Origin: RGIG8306 sp964426655
GTDB lineage: Bacteria > Bacillota > Clostridia > Lachnospirales > Lachnospiraceae
Reading direction: 5' to 3'
Assembly: GCA_964426655.1 (NCBI GenBank)
Contig: CAYRQT010000002.1
Location: 1 to 64,000 of the forward strand
DNA: 64,000 bases
The notes below the pieces were generated by a model that saw only the letters and a list, made by a program, of their open reading frames with translations, was not told where the DNA came from and did no database searches. Each line of letters starts with the position of its first letter. Within the stretch, counting starts at the first letter, position 1. Made by a program: the position numbers and the translations under genes. This document shows positions 1-8,739 of the stretch, in pieces.

Positions 1-45
1 TAATATGTCGTGTTAGTGTTGCCGGAAGCTATGAGAATTTGACGC

Positions 46-168
46 ATGACACTTTACAAATTTAAGTGCGAACATTGCGGAAAAGACTTTGTTTCATACG
101 GAAATAATAAAAGGAAGTACTGTAGTCATGAGTGTTATATAAAAGCACGCTTTTGGACGGAAGGGTGA
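46..168 (+). CDS. Small zinc-ribbon protein (40 aa)
   Basis: A 40-residue protein with two cysteine pairs, CEHC at residues 8-11 and CSHEC near residues 26-30, as in small zinc-binding ribbons often carried on phages and transposons. An in-frame TGA at 40-42 fixes the earliest possible start at 46. There is no strong ribosome site, but another frame open from the window edge ends at 60-62, so translation may be coupled to an upstream gene. Basic and aromatic residues between the cysteine pairs suggest nucleic-acid binding. Function is not known; it is probably cargo or a helper of the mobile element. Confidence 0.5.
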   Translation: MTLYKFKCEHCGKDFVSYGNNKRKYCSHECYIKARFWTEG

Positions 169-178
169 TTTCACCCTT
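161..178. repeat. Perfect hairpin at the end of the zinc-ribbon gene
   Basis: AAGGGTGA at 161-168 and TCACCCTT at 171-178 form a perfect 8-bp inverted repeat with a 2-base loop that includes the stop codon. No T-run follows directly, so it may act as a weak terminator or be part of the element end. Confidence 0.4.
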
Positions 179-241
179 TGCAAACACCCTTTTATTTGCA
201 TCGTGTTAAAAACGAAAATGATGATGTGATGGGAAATACAT

Positions 242-261
242 ATTATGGTGACTGCCATAAT
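242..261. repeat. Inverted repeat near the comEC junction
   Basis: ATTATGG (242-248) and CCATAAT (255-261) flank a 6-base spacer about 30 bases from where comEC homology starts. The size suits a recombinase or regulator site at an element end; that role is inferred. Confidence 0.3.
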
Positions 262-288
262 TTAGAGGGATACCAAATAAAGACGGGA

Positions 289-1896
289 GGACATATCAGC
301 CTTCTGGGCTGGGGGCTTTACGAAGCGTTGAAAAAGGGAGGTATTCCTCTTCCGGCCAGATGCCTAGTTGCCTTTTTGTTTATGGTGGAATATGGATTGA
401 TGGCTGGATGGGGAGTGTCTTTGCAGAGGGCGCTTGGCATGTTCCTTCTGGCTCTTGGCAGCCGTCTGGTGGGCAGGGCCTTTGATGTGTTAAGTGGGTT
501 GAGCCTTACCATCCTGTGGATGCTCTGGTCGGAGCCTTATCTCTTTTTTTCAGTAAGCCTATGGCTTTCTGCCGGAGCTGTGGTCGGCCTGGCGGGAGTG
601 GGGAAAGTACTGAAAGCCTATTGCAGGGGTAAAAGTGGCTTTTGGTCCAGCATGGGGCTGCAGTGGACACTCTACCCCTTACAGCTCTGGTGCTTTTTTG
701 GATGTCCCTGGTATGGCATCTTTCTGAACCTGGCTGCAGTGCCTTTATCAGCTCTTTTATTGCCCATGCTATTGCTGACTCCCGTTTTACCCATCCTGTT
801 TTTGCCTGCTTCCGGAATCCTTAGAGGAATGGATTTTCTGTGCAGCGTGGGGGAGAAAGTCCTGGGAGGTATGCGATATACCGGACAGCCTTATGGCTGG
901 CAGGTATTGGGGTATGGAACATGGATGGNNNNNNNNNNGACTTAAAAAAACAAAAAGGAAAGAGGGAAACAGCTGTCCGGATGGAAAAAATACTATAGAA
1001 GGGGAGGTGTGCTACTGATTAGTACGGCAGCCTATTTTGGCTTGTGGCGCGGGCCGGTGGACCAACTGGTCCGTAAGGATGAGATCTTAGAAATAGCCAT
1101 GCTGGATGTGGAACAGGGGGATGGATTTGTTTTACGTATGGGCAATGCGTTGATGATACTGGATGGCGGAACAGAAGGAGGTGCACAGATCGGAGAAAAA
1201 ACGTTGCTCCCCTATCTGCGCAAAGAGGGGGTGGAACAGGTGCGCTACTGGGTCATATCCCATACAGACCAGGATCATTGCGGAGGGCTTATAGAGCTTT
1301 TGCAGGAAGAGTTTCCAATTGAACAGATTATTCTTGGGAAAGGGGAAGGAAATAGGGAAAATGGAACGAGAATCATTAAAATGGCAGAGAAGAACGGAAT
1401 AAAAATAAAACTTATAGAAAATTTGCAGGCGTTTTCAATGGGGAATGGGGTAAAAGGCATGTTTTTCACCATCCACGCAGATGGCAATAATGGGGATATT
1501 AATGAGGAATCTCTGGTGTTCTACCTGGAATATGGCAGCTTTTCCGGGTTGTTTACAGGGGATCTGGGAGAAAGTGGGGAAAACATACTGATGAATTTGG
1601 AAGCCTTTCCACAAAACATTTTCTTCCTGAAGGTGGGGCATCACGGGTCCCGGTTCAGTACCTCGGCAAAATGGCTCTCCAGGCTTTCCCCGAAACTGGC
1701 ATGGATTTCCGCTGGTTCCCAAAACAACTATGGACACCCTCATCCGGATGTACTAAAGCGGCTGGAGGAAGTAGGTGCGTTTGTACAGACCACCCCTGCG
1801 CAGGGGTTTGTGATGCTGCGCACAGATGGGAAATGGATGGAAATCCTGGATGGGGGAGACCTTGCGTTTGCCGATGCTTTCCCGTATACTGAATAG
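289..1896 (+). pseudogene. comEC: ComEC/Rec2 competence protein, 3' remnant
   Basis: ComEC is the membrane channel that imports single-stranded DNA during natural transformation. Bases 289-928 encode a run of hydrophobic helices typical of the competence domain. Bases 946-1896 encode the C-terminal metallo-beta-lactamase-like domain, with SHTDQDHCGG, FTGDLG, VGHHGSR and a late GHPHPDV motif. The N-terminal half is missing, apparently through the insertion on the left. A scaffold gap (929-938) lies between the two parts; the reading frame is the same on both sides but a TAA at 943-945 follows the gap. That stop may be an artefact, because the sequence after it is the usual basic linker into the MBL domain. 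If left as is, the MBL part could start only at GTG 1009. The remnant is unlikely to support transformation. Confidence 0.85.
929..938. other. Scaffold gap (10 N) inside comEC
   Basis: Ten Ns, the same length as the second gap in the window, which suggests a placeholder and not a measured distance. An A-rich homopolymer stretch follows. Confidence 0.95.
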
Positions 1897-1923
1897 AGAA
1901 TGAGATGTAGAAAAGAGGGGCCT

Positions 1924-2925
1924 ATGAAACAGATTAAAGCAGACATCCAGTCCGGGAAGTTTCAGCCAGTGTATTTGTTGTACGGAGAGGAGGCCTTTCT
2001 GCTTAACAGTTACAAAAGACAGCTGCAGGAGGCCATTATAGGGGATGATCAGATGAACCTGCAGACCTATGAGGGGCGGGAACTTTCCCTTACTGCTGTA
2101 CAGGATTTTGCCCAGACCATGCCATTTTTTGCGGAAAGGAAACTAATTGTTCTTTCCAATACAGGATTATTTAAAAACAGCAATGAGGACTGGGCAGCAT
2201 TCATTGAAACATTGCCGGAATTTTGCCATATTATATTTTCCGAGGAAACCATAGATAAGCGCAATCGCCTGTACAAAGCAGTCTCAAAAAAAGGGTATGT
2301 TGCAGAGTTCAGACATCCTGGAGAACGGGAAATCCTGGGGTGGATCACCGGTTATGGCAGACATCTCGGGAAAAAAGTGGAACAGGAGGCAGCCTTCACA
2401 CTGTTCCTGCAGGTGGGAAATGATCTGTATGCTGTCAAAAATGAACTGGAAAAGGTAATAGGCTATGTGGGAGACCGGGACACCATTTTACAGGAAGATG
2501 TGGAAAAAATCTGCACGCCCCAGCTGACGAATCGGATTTTTTCCATGATCGATCATATGGCAGAGGGAAGGACTGGAGAAGCGCTGGCCATGTACTACGA
2601 TCTTCTGGCACTCAAGGAGCCTTCTATGCGTATACTCTATCTTATTGGCCGTCATCTGAATATTCTATGGAGAACCAGGGAACTTTCCGGCAAGCATGTG
2701 TCGAAAGAAGAAATCGCAGAACGGACAGGGGTCCCTTCCAGAATGGTTTGGAAATATCTTCAGCAAGCCAAAACATTTACCCAGGCGCAGCTAAAGGAAA
2801 GTCTTACATGGGTAGTGGAAGCAGAAGAAGGTGTAAAGACCGGAAAAATGGCAGATCGACTGGCAGTAGAAACGGTTTTGGTGAGGATGAGCAAACGCAT
2901 GTTTTCAAAGGAAAACAGGGCATAA
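1924..2925 (+). CDS. holA: DNA polymerase III subunit delta
   Basis: Delta is the clamp-loader subunit that opens the sliding clamp at the replication fork. The 333-residue product has the family start (KQIKADIQSGKFQPVYLLYG) and the typical body; like other delta subunits it belongs to the AAA+ fold but shows no classical Walker A motif. ATG 1924 is chosen over the in-frame ATG at 1900 because GAGGGG sits 4-9 bases before it. It follows comEC by 27 bases, the usual comEC-holA-rpsT order of Firmicutes, which also supports the identity of the broken comEC. A two-way terminator follows immediately. Confidence 0.96.
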   Translation: MKQIKADIQSGKFQPVYLLYGEEAFLLNSYKRQLQEAIIGDDQMNLQTYEGRELSLTAVQDFAQTMPFFAERKLIVLSNTGLFKNSNEDWAAFIETLPEFCHIIFSEETIDKRNRLYKAVSKKGYVAEFRHPGEREILGWITGYGRHLGKKVEQEAAFTLFLQVGNDLYAVKNELEKVIGYVGDRDTILQEDVEKICTPQLTNRIFSMIDHMAEGRTGEALAMYYDLLALKEPSMRILYLIGRHLNILWRTRELSGKHVSKEEIAERTGVPSRMVWKYLQQAKTFTQAQLKESLTWVVEAEEGVKTGKMADRLAVETVLVRMSKRMFSKENRA

Positions 2926-2927
2926 AA

Positions 2928-2970
2928 ATGCCCGGAAGGATGGGTTGGTCCTTCCGGGCATCAGATTTTT
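2928..2970. terminator. Two-way terminator between holA and rpsT
   Basis: A perfect 13-bp inverted repeat (2928-2940 and 2949-2961, ATGCCCGGAAGGA and its complement) with an 8-base loop. A T-run follows on the plus side and an A-run precedes it, so it can serve both converging genes. Confidence 0.9.
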
Positions 2971-2980
2971 GGGATGAGAA

Positions 2981-3244
2981 TCAGCCAAGTTTGTTGACAG
3001 CAACAGTCAGACGGCCAATTTTGCGGGACGTGGTGTTTTTGTGGTACACACCCTTGGATGTGGCTTTGTCCAGTTCACGAACAGCGTCCAGCAGAGCTGC
3101 GCTTGCAGCATCCTTGTCACCGGCAGCGACAGCAACATCTACTTTTTTTACAAAAGTTTTTACGCGGGATTTAATGGCCTTGTTGCGGGCAGTCTTGGTT
3201 GCAATGACATCAATACGCTTTTTTGCAGATTTAATGTTTGCCAT
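2981..3244 (-). CDS. rpsT: 30S ribosomal protein S20
   Basis: The 87-residue basic protein starts MANIKSAKKR and ends in a helical KIGRLTVAVN segment, the length and pattern of bacterial S20, which binds 16S rRNA early in 30S assembly. A strong CGGAGGTG ribosome site precedes the ATG. It is transcribed alone, convergent with holA, from a near-consensus promoter through a leader of about 125 nucleotides that can fold into hairpins. Confidence 0.98.
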   Translation of the reverse strand: MANIKSAKKRIDVIATKTARNKAIKSRVKTFVKKVDVAVAAGDKDAASAALLDAVRELDKATSKGVYHKNTTSRKIGRLTVAVNKLG

Positions 3245-3370
3245 GGGGCACCTCCGAATAATGATTAATCTAATGAAACACGGGCCGAGGAGAGAGCAAG
3301 GACCGTGCTGAAAGTCTGAGGGACTTCACCTATGCGCGCAACGAGACACGTAGTTCACGCATAAACATAC
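3245..3370 (-). promoter_or_regulatory. Structured 5' leader of rpsT
   Basis: The untranslated leader holds a perfect 5-bp hairpin (3312-3316 with 3322-3326) and a second stem (3279-3283 with 3303-3307) that can extend inside with a CC/GG pair. Ribosomal protein genes are often autoregulated through such leaders; whether S20 binds here is not shown. Confidence 0.45.
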
Positions 3371-3376
3371 TTGATA

Positions 3377-3405
3377 ATAATACCGAAAAAGAAATGGGAT
3401 GTCAA
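3377..3405 (-). promoter_or_regulatory. rpsT promoter
   Basis: On the minus strand TTGACA (3400-3405), a 17-base spacer and TATTAT (3377-3382): close to sigma-A consensus. Confidence 0.85.
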
Positions 3406-3430
3406 CCCCTTTCTTTGGGAAAATAGGATA

Positions 3431-3459
3431 TTGTGCAAGGGGGATAGGTCTGATACAAT
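3431..3459 (+). promoter_or_regulatory. Promoter of the GH31-serpin pair
   Basis: TTGTGC (3431-3436), a 17-base spacer and TACAAT (3454-3459), with an extended TGn before the -10 box. It is 33 bases from the GH31 start. Confidence 0.8.
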
Positions 3460-3491
3460 GAAGATAACAAGACCAAAAAGGAGCAGTAGTT

Positions 3492-5549
3492 ATGAAACGT
3501 GTTTTTTCTATTGGAAATCCCATTAAAACAGATGCAGCCCTTCAAGAAGAAATCTGGCAGTCCGTGTCGGCAGAACAGACCATGGAACACCTCCCTTATC
3601 TACAAGTGGAAGAGACGGAGGAAGGCTACCGCTTTTCTTATCCGTTAAATGATACGACTAGAATATATGGCCTGGGAGAACAGGTCAGAGGCATAAATAA
3701 AAGAGGATTTGAGTATGTGAGCCTGTGCTCGGATAATCCCAATCATCACGAAAATGCCCATTCCCTCTATGGTGCCCATAATTTTTTGGTGGTATCAGAC
3801 GGGCCCTGTTGTTTTGGACTGTTTCTGGATACGCCTTCAGCCGTGCGGTTTGACTGTGGATTCTGGAATATGGATGAGCTTGTGATTCACGTGCCCTCCA
3901 AAGACATGAAAGTCTATTTTATGGAAGAAGACGGACTTTTGGAGGTCATTAAAGCCTTCCGACAGCTCATCGGGAAAAGTTATGTGGCCCCTAAATGGGC
4001 CTTCGGCTATCAGCAGAGCCGCTGGGGCTATATGGATGAGGGGGACATTCGCAATGTGGCTAAGCGGTATAAGGAGCTGGACATTCCCCTGGATGCCATT
4101 TATCTGGACATTGATTACATGGAACGCTTCAAGGATTTTACCATTCATCCGGAACGATTCCCCCGTTTTGAAGAGTTGGTGGCGGACATGAAAGCGGAGG
4201 GCGTTCATCTGGTGCCGATCATTGATGCAGGGGTAAAGGTAGAGGAAGGTTACCCGGTTTATGAAGAGGGGGTGGCCCTGGGGCATTTCTGTAAAAATGC
4301 CGCTGGGGAGGATTTTGTAGTGGGCGTATGGCCCGGATTTGTGCACCTGCCTGACATGCTGGAACCGGATGCCAGAAGTTGGTTTGGGCATTGGTATAAA
4401 GTCCTTTTGGACAAGGGGATTGAGGGCTTCTGGAACGACATGAATGAACCCGCTCTCTTTTATTCCAAAGAAGGATTGGAGCAGTTTTTTGCGTATATGC
4501 ATAATCTGGAGGGAAAAAATCTGGATGTCAATGATGTATTTGGCATGCGTTGGATGGCGGATAATCTGGCCAACAGTCAGGAAGATTATAAGCGTTTCTT
4601 CCATAAAGTAGAGGGGCGGATGGTGCCCCATGATCAGGTACACAATCTGTATGGGTACATGATGACCAGGGCAGCTGGAGAAGCTTTTGATGAGATGGAA
4701 CCGGACAAGCGGATTCTCCTCTTTTCCCGCTCCTCCTATATTGGCATGCATCGGTATGGGGGCATCTGGACAGGAGACAACCAGTCCCGTTGGAGCCATC
4801 TTCTGATGAATCTGCAAATGATGCCCTCTCTGAACATGTGCGGTTTCATATATACAGGAGCAGATATGGGTGGTTTTGGAGAAAACTCCACTGAGGATCT
4901 GGTGATTCGCTGGCTGGGCCTTTCCATGTTCACACCCCTCATGCGCAATCATGCAGCCATTGGCACCCGGGAGCAGGAATTATACCAGTTCCCCCACACA
5001 GACATCATGCGGAATCTGGTGAAGCTGCGCTACGGACTGGTCCCCTATTTGTACAGCGAGTATATGAAGAGCATTCTGGAGGAGACGCTGATGTTTACGC
5101 CCCTGGCTTTCGCTTACCCGGAAGATGCCAGGGCAGCAGAAGTGGAAGATCAGGTACTTGTGGGAGAGAGCCTGATGATTGCGCCCGTTTACGTGCAGAA
5201 TGCCACAGGCAGATATGTGTATCTGCCAGAGGAGATGACCTGTTATCGCTTCAGATCCCTGGAAGACTACGATGTGATGGAACTGGAAAGAGGGGATCAT
5301 TATCTGAGGGCGGCACTGGGAGAAGTGCTGGTGTTTGTGCGGCCCGGGCATGGTCTGCCACTGTATACCGGCAATGCAGGTCATGTGACGGAAATCCCTT
5401 CTTATGCAGAATGCGAAGGGGAAGGATATGCATTCCTTACCGGCAAAGGGAAAAACATCACTTACCTGCTCTATGAAGATGACGGTATTTCCAAAGCTTA
5501 TTCGGAGAGAAAGGACTGGACACCCATTCATAAACAGGAGGATTTGTGA
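3492..5549 (+). CDS. GH31 alpha-glucosidase
   Basis: A 685-residue cytoplasmic enzyme of glycoside hydrolase family 31, which splits terminal alpha-glucosyl residues of malto- or isomalto-oligosaccharides by retention. The N-terminal beta-sandwich includes IYGLGEQ near residue 56; the TIM barrel holds the nucleophile motif GFWNDMNEP (D316) and the likely acid/base in WTGDNQS (D429); the YLDIDYM strand is at about residue 204. Length and motifs match gut Clostridia enzymes such as that of Ruminococcus obeum, which prefers isomaltose; the exact substrate cannot be read here. No signal peptide. GGAG lies 10 bases before the ATG. It overlaps the downstream serpin gene by 4 bases. Confidence 0.93.
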   Translation: MKRVFSIGNPIKTDAALQEEIWQSVSAEQTMEHLPYLQVEETEEGYRFSYPLNDTTRIYGLGEQVRGINKRGFEYVSLCSDNPNHHENAHSLYGAHNFLVVSDGPCCFGLFLDTPSAVRFDCGFWNMDELVIHVPSKDMKVYFMEEDGLLEVIKAFRQLIGKSYVAPKWAFGYQQSRWGYMDEGDIRNVAKRYKELDIPLDAIYLDIDYMERFKDFTIHPERFPRFEELVADMKAEGVHLVPIIDAGVKVEEGYPVYEEGVALGHFCKNAAGEDFVVGVWPGFVHLPDMLEPDARSWFGHWYKVLLDKGIEGFWNDMNEPALFYSKEGLEQFFAYMHNLEGKNLDVNDVFGMRWMADNLANSQEDYKRFFHKVEGRMVPHDQVHNLYGYMMTRAAGEAFDEMEPDKRILLFSRSSYIGMHRYGGIWTGDNQSRWSHLLMNLQMMPSLNMCGFIYTGADMGGFGENSTEDLVIRWLGLSMFTPLMRNHAAIGTREQELYQFPHTDIMRNLVKLRYGLVPYLYSEYMKSILEETLMFTPLAFAYPEDARAAEVEDQVLVGESLMIAPVYVQNATGRYVYLPEEMTCYRFRSLEDYDVMELERGDHYLRAALGEVLVFVRPGHGLPLYTGNAGHVTEIPSYAECEGEGYAFLTGKGKNITYLLYEDDGISKAYSERKDWTPIHKQEDL

Positions 5550-6805
5550 AGAAAACATATATCAGCTCTATAATGGGCATGGCCTTGCTGGCGGGGGGAG
5601 CTCTGTTGCTCACAGGCTGCAGCCAGAAAGCACAGGCCGCTGCACTGACAGATGGCCTGACGCCCGGTACTGTTGCAGGAAAAGAGACGGACGAAAGCTT
5701 TCGGACTGCCCAGTACCAATGGGCGGCAAAGCTGTTTCTTGCCGCCGCGGACGAGACCCGGGGTGAAAATCTGCTGGTGTCTCCTTTGTCAGTGCAACTG
5801 GCGTTGGCCATGGCCGGAAACGGGGCCCAGGGAGATACCCTGACAGAGATGGAGACCATGTTGGGAGGCATTGCCCTGGAGGAGCTGAATGGCTATCTCT
5901 ATACGTATACCCAAAATCTGTCAAGTGAGGAAGGAGGAAAGCTGGAACTAGCCAATTCCATCTGGATTCGGGATTTGCAGGAAGTGCTGACGGTGAACCA
6001 GAATTTTCTCCAGCTAAATGTAGATTATTTCAATGCCCAGATTTATAAGGCCCCTTTTGATGAGGCAACTGTAAAGGCCATGAACCAGTGGGTGAAGGAT
6101 AACACAGGCGGTCTGATCACGGAAATTGTGCAGGAAATTCCGGCTGAAACCATGCTGTATTTGCTAAACGGCCTGGTGCTGGATGCAGAATGGGAAACCA
6201 TCTATAAAGATACGCAGGTGGGGGAGATGCCCTTTACCAATTGGGATGGCAGTACCACACAGGTGAAAATGCTGGAAAGTACAGAGGGATTTTATCTGGA
6301 AGGGGCGCATTACACTGGTTTTTTAAAGGCCTATAAGGGAGAACACTATTTCTTTGGGGCCATTTTGCCGGAAGAAGGGATGGACGTGTATACCTTGCTG
6401 GAAGAAACACAGGCGCTCACCTGGTGGGAAGAACTGCGCTCCCCCCAGGAAGGCAGTGTTCAGGTGAGAATGCCTAAATTTACCAGTGCCACCACCCTGG
6501 ACCTGGTCCCTCTGCTGAAAAGTCTGGGCATGGAAACGGCTTTTGACACCAGTCTGGCCGATTTTTCCCCCATGGGAAGTTCTTCCCTGGGCAATTTGTA
6601 CCTGGGGTCTGCCATTCATAAAACGTATATCCGTCTGGATGAAAAAGGCACAAAGGCAGGGGCTGTCACCAGCCTTGGCATAGAAACCACCAGTGCCATT
6701 ATACCAGCTTACACAGTTTGGCTGGACCGGCCCTTTGTATACTTTATTGTGGATGGAGAAAGCCGGCTCCCCATTTTTACCGGCGTGATGACCATGCTGG
6801 AGTGA
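5546..6805 (+). CDS. Serpin-family protease inhibitor, lipoprotein
   Basis: A 419-residue serpin, a suicide inhibitor that traps serine or cysteine proteases. A hydrophobic signal ends in the lipobox LLTGC (Cys 25), so it should be anchored outside the cell membrane. The body has the family pattern NLLVSPLSVQLALAM, and a hinge and reactive loop from about residue 368 (GTKAGAVTSLGIETTSA), followed by RPFVYFIVDGE. The hinge has alanine and small residues as in inhibitory serpins, although less alanine-rich than usual. Serpins of gut Eubacterium (siropins) inhibit human neutrophil elastase; a comparable role is inferred. The GTG start overlaps the GH31 stop, with AGGAGG 4 bases upstream, so the two genes are translated together. 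Confidence 0.93.
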   Translation: MKKTYISSIMGMALLAGGALLLTGCSQKAQAAALTDGLTPGTVAGKETDESFRTAQYQWAAKLFLAAADETRGENLLVSPLSVQLALAMAGNGAQGDTLTEMETMLGGIALEELNGYLYTYTQNLSSEEGGKLELANSIWIRDLQEVLTVNQNFLQLNVDYFNAQIYKAPFDEATVKAMNQWVKDNTGGLITEIVQEIPAETMLYLLNGLVLDAEWETIYKDTQVGEMPFTNWDGSTTQVKMLESTEGFYLEGAHYTGFLKAYKGEHYFFGAILPEEGMDVYTLLEETQALTWWEELRSPQEGSVQVRMPKFTSATTLDLVPLLKSLGMETAFDTSLADFSPMGSSSLGNLYLGSAIHKTYIRLDEKGTKAGAVTSLGIETTSAIIPAYTVWLDRPFVYFIVDGESRLPIFTGVMTMLE

Positions 6806-6923
6806 GAACAGAACACAGCGCATCGGTGACAGGCGGGGCCCTGCATCGGTGCGCTGTGTGCCGTTGACTTTATGTATGGGGTTTGTTAAAATAGGAAAAC
6901 GAATGCAGATTGAGGAGAAAATC

Positions 6924-8737
6924 ATGGGAAATATTGATCAGAGTAAAATTCGGAATTTTTGTATCATTGCCCATATCGATCACGGAAAATCCACTTTGGC
7001 AGACCGCATCATTGAAAAGACGGGGCTGCTCACCAGCAGGGAAATGCAGGCACAGGTGCTGGACAACATGGATCTGGAGCGGGAAAGGGGCATTACCATT
7101 AAAGCCCAGGCCGTCCGCACGGTATATAAGGCCAATGATGGAGAAGAATATATTTTTAACCTGATAGACACGCCGGGACATGTGGACTTTAATTATGAGG
7201 TATCCAGAAGTCTGGCAGCCTGCGATGGGGCCATTCTGGTGGTGGATGCGGCCCAGGGTATTGAAGCCCAGACCCTGGCCAATGTTTACCTGGCGCTGGA
7301 TCATGATCTGGACGTGTTTCCTGTAATCAATAAAATTGATCTGCCCAGTGCGGACCCGGAGCGGGTCATTGAAGAGATAGAAGATGTGATTGGCATAGAG
7401 GCCCAGGATGCCCCTTTGATTTCTGCAAAAATGGGCACCAATATTGACCAGGTGCTGGAGCAGATTGTGACGAAAATTCCTGCCCCCACAGGGAATCCTT
7501 CTGCGCCTTTAAAAGCCCTGATTTTTGATTCCGTGTATGATTCCTATAAAGGGGTCATCGTGTTTTGCCGCATTAAGGAAGGGACGGTCCGGAAGGGAAC
7601 GGAAATTTTGATGATGGCCACCAAAGCCAAAGCAGATGTGGTGGAAGTGGGGTATTTCGGAGCGGGCCAGTTCATCCCGGCAGAGGAGCTGTCTGCAGGG
7701 ATGGTAGGTTACATCACTGCCAGCATCAAAAATGTAAAGGAGACCCGGGTGGGAGATACCATCACAGAAGCCCATAATCCGGCAGCAGAGCCCCTTCCTG
7801 GCTATAAAAAAGTGAATCCCATGGTGTTTTGTGGGTTGTATCCGGCAGACGGTGCCAAATACGGGGATTTGCGGGATGCCCTGGAAAAACTGCAGCTAAA
7901 CGATGCAGCCTTATTTTATGAACCGGAAACCTCCGTGGCTCTGGGCTTTGGATTCCGATGCGGATTCCTGGGACTGCTGCATCTGGAAATCATCCAGGAG
8001 CGGCTGGAACGGGAATACAACCTGGACCTGGTTACCACAGCGCCCAGCGTGGTGTACCGCATTCATAAAACAGATGGCACCATGCTGGAAATCACAAACC
8101 CCTCCAATATGCCGGAACCCACTGCCATCGACTACATGGAAGAACCGGTGGTTTCTGCGGAAATTATGGTGACTTCCAATTTCATCGGTTCCATTATGGA
8201 TCTGTGCCAGGAACGCAGGGGCGTGTATCTGGGCATGGAGTATATTGAGGCCACCCGTGCGGTGCTGCGCTATGAACTGCCTTTAAATGAAATTATCTAT
8301 GACTTTTTTGATGCCCTGAAGTCCCGGTCCAAGGGCTATGCCTCCTTTGATTACACCTTAAAGGGCTATGTGCGTTCCGAACTGGTGAAGTTGGACATCC
8401 TCATCAATAAGGAAGAGGTGGATGCCCTTTCCTTCATTGTTTTTGAGGGCAGTGCCTATGAACGGGGCAGAAAAATGTGTGAAAAACTGAAGGAAGAAAT
8501 CCCCAGACATCAGTTCGAAATTCCTATTCAGGCGGCCATTGGCAGCAAGGTCATTGCCAGAGAAACGGTAAAGGCACTGCGCAAAGATGTGCTGGCCAAG
8601 TGTTTGGCGGGGACATCAGCCGAAAGAAAAAACTGTTGGAGAAGCAGAAGGAAGGCAAGAAGCGGATGCGCCAGATTGGCAATGTAGAAGTGCCCCAGAA
8701 GGCCTTTATGAGTGTTTTGAAATTGGATGAGGAGTAA
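6924..8737 (+). pseudogene. lepA: Elongation factor 4 (LepA), frameshifted near the 3' end
   Basis: LepA is a ribosome-bound GTPase related to EF-G. The G1 motif AHIDHGKST and the DTPGHVDF and NKIDLP motifs are intact. The start at 6924 has GAGGAG six bases upstream; the earlier in-frame ATGs lack one. After Cys 560 (8601-8603) the frame is lost: as read, it ends at 8687 with an unrelated tail (587 aa), while the expected C-terminus (GGDISRKKKLLEKQ, then QIGNVEVPQKAF) continues in another frame to TAA at 8735-8737. Restoring one base at about 8604 gives a 604-residue protein of normal length. The lost tail is part of the LepA-specific C-terminal domain. A sequencing error is the likelier explanation in such a conserved gene. 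Confidence 0.9.
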
Positions 8738-8739
8738 AA

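Larger units (their letters stand above)
1..288. mobile_element. Probable end of a mobile element inserted into comEC
   Basis: ComEC-like sequence begins abruptly at about 286-291 (residues HISLLGWGLYEAL), without the N-terminal half or the preceding conserved glycine-rich stretch of the family. Everything to the left is AT-richer and codes for something unrelated (a small zinc-ribbon protein) or nothing recognisable. The simplest reading is that an integrated element ends here and has split comEC; its other end and any recombinase lie to the left of the window. Competence genes are known integration targets for phages and conjugative elements. No transposase, integrase or direct repeat is visible, so the exact boundary and element type are inferred. 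Confidence 0.5.

Noticed and set aside
2667..3311. Forward 214-codon frame across the holA end and rpsT
   Set aside because: Runs through a two-way terminator and antisense to S20; not a gene.
3245..3376. tRNA in the rpsT upstream region
   Set aside because: No cloverleaf or TTCRA T-loop; only short hairpins.
3837..4952. Long antisense open frame (371 codons) in the GH31 gene
   Set aside because: It lies opposite a strongly conserved coding sequence, has no ribosome site and a low-complexity His/Pro-rich product; it is a codon-usage shadow.
6849..6923. Upstream start for lepA
   Set aside because: No ribosome site before the earlier ATGs; GAGGAG before 6924 and the family N-terminus fix the start.
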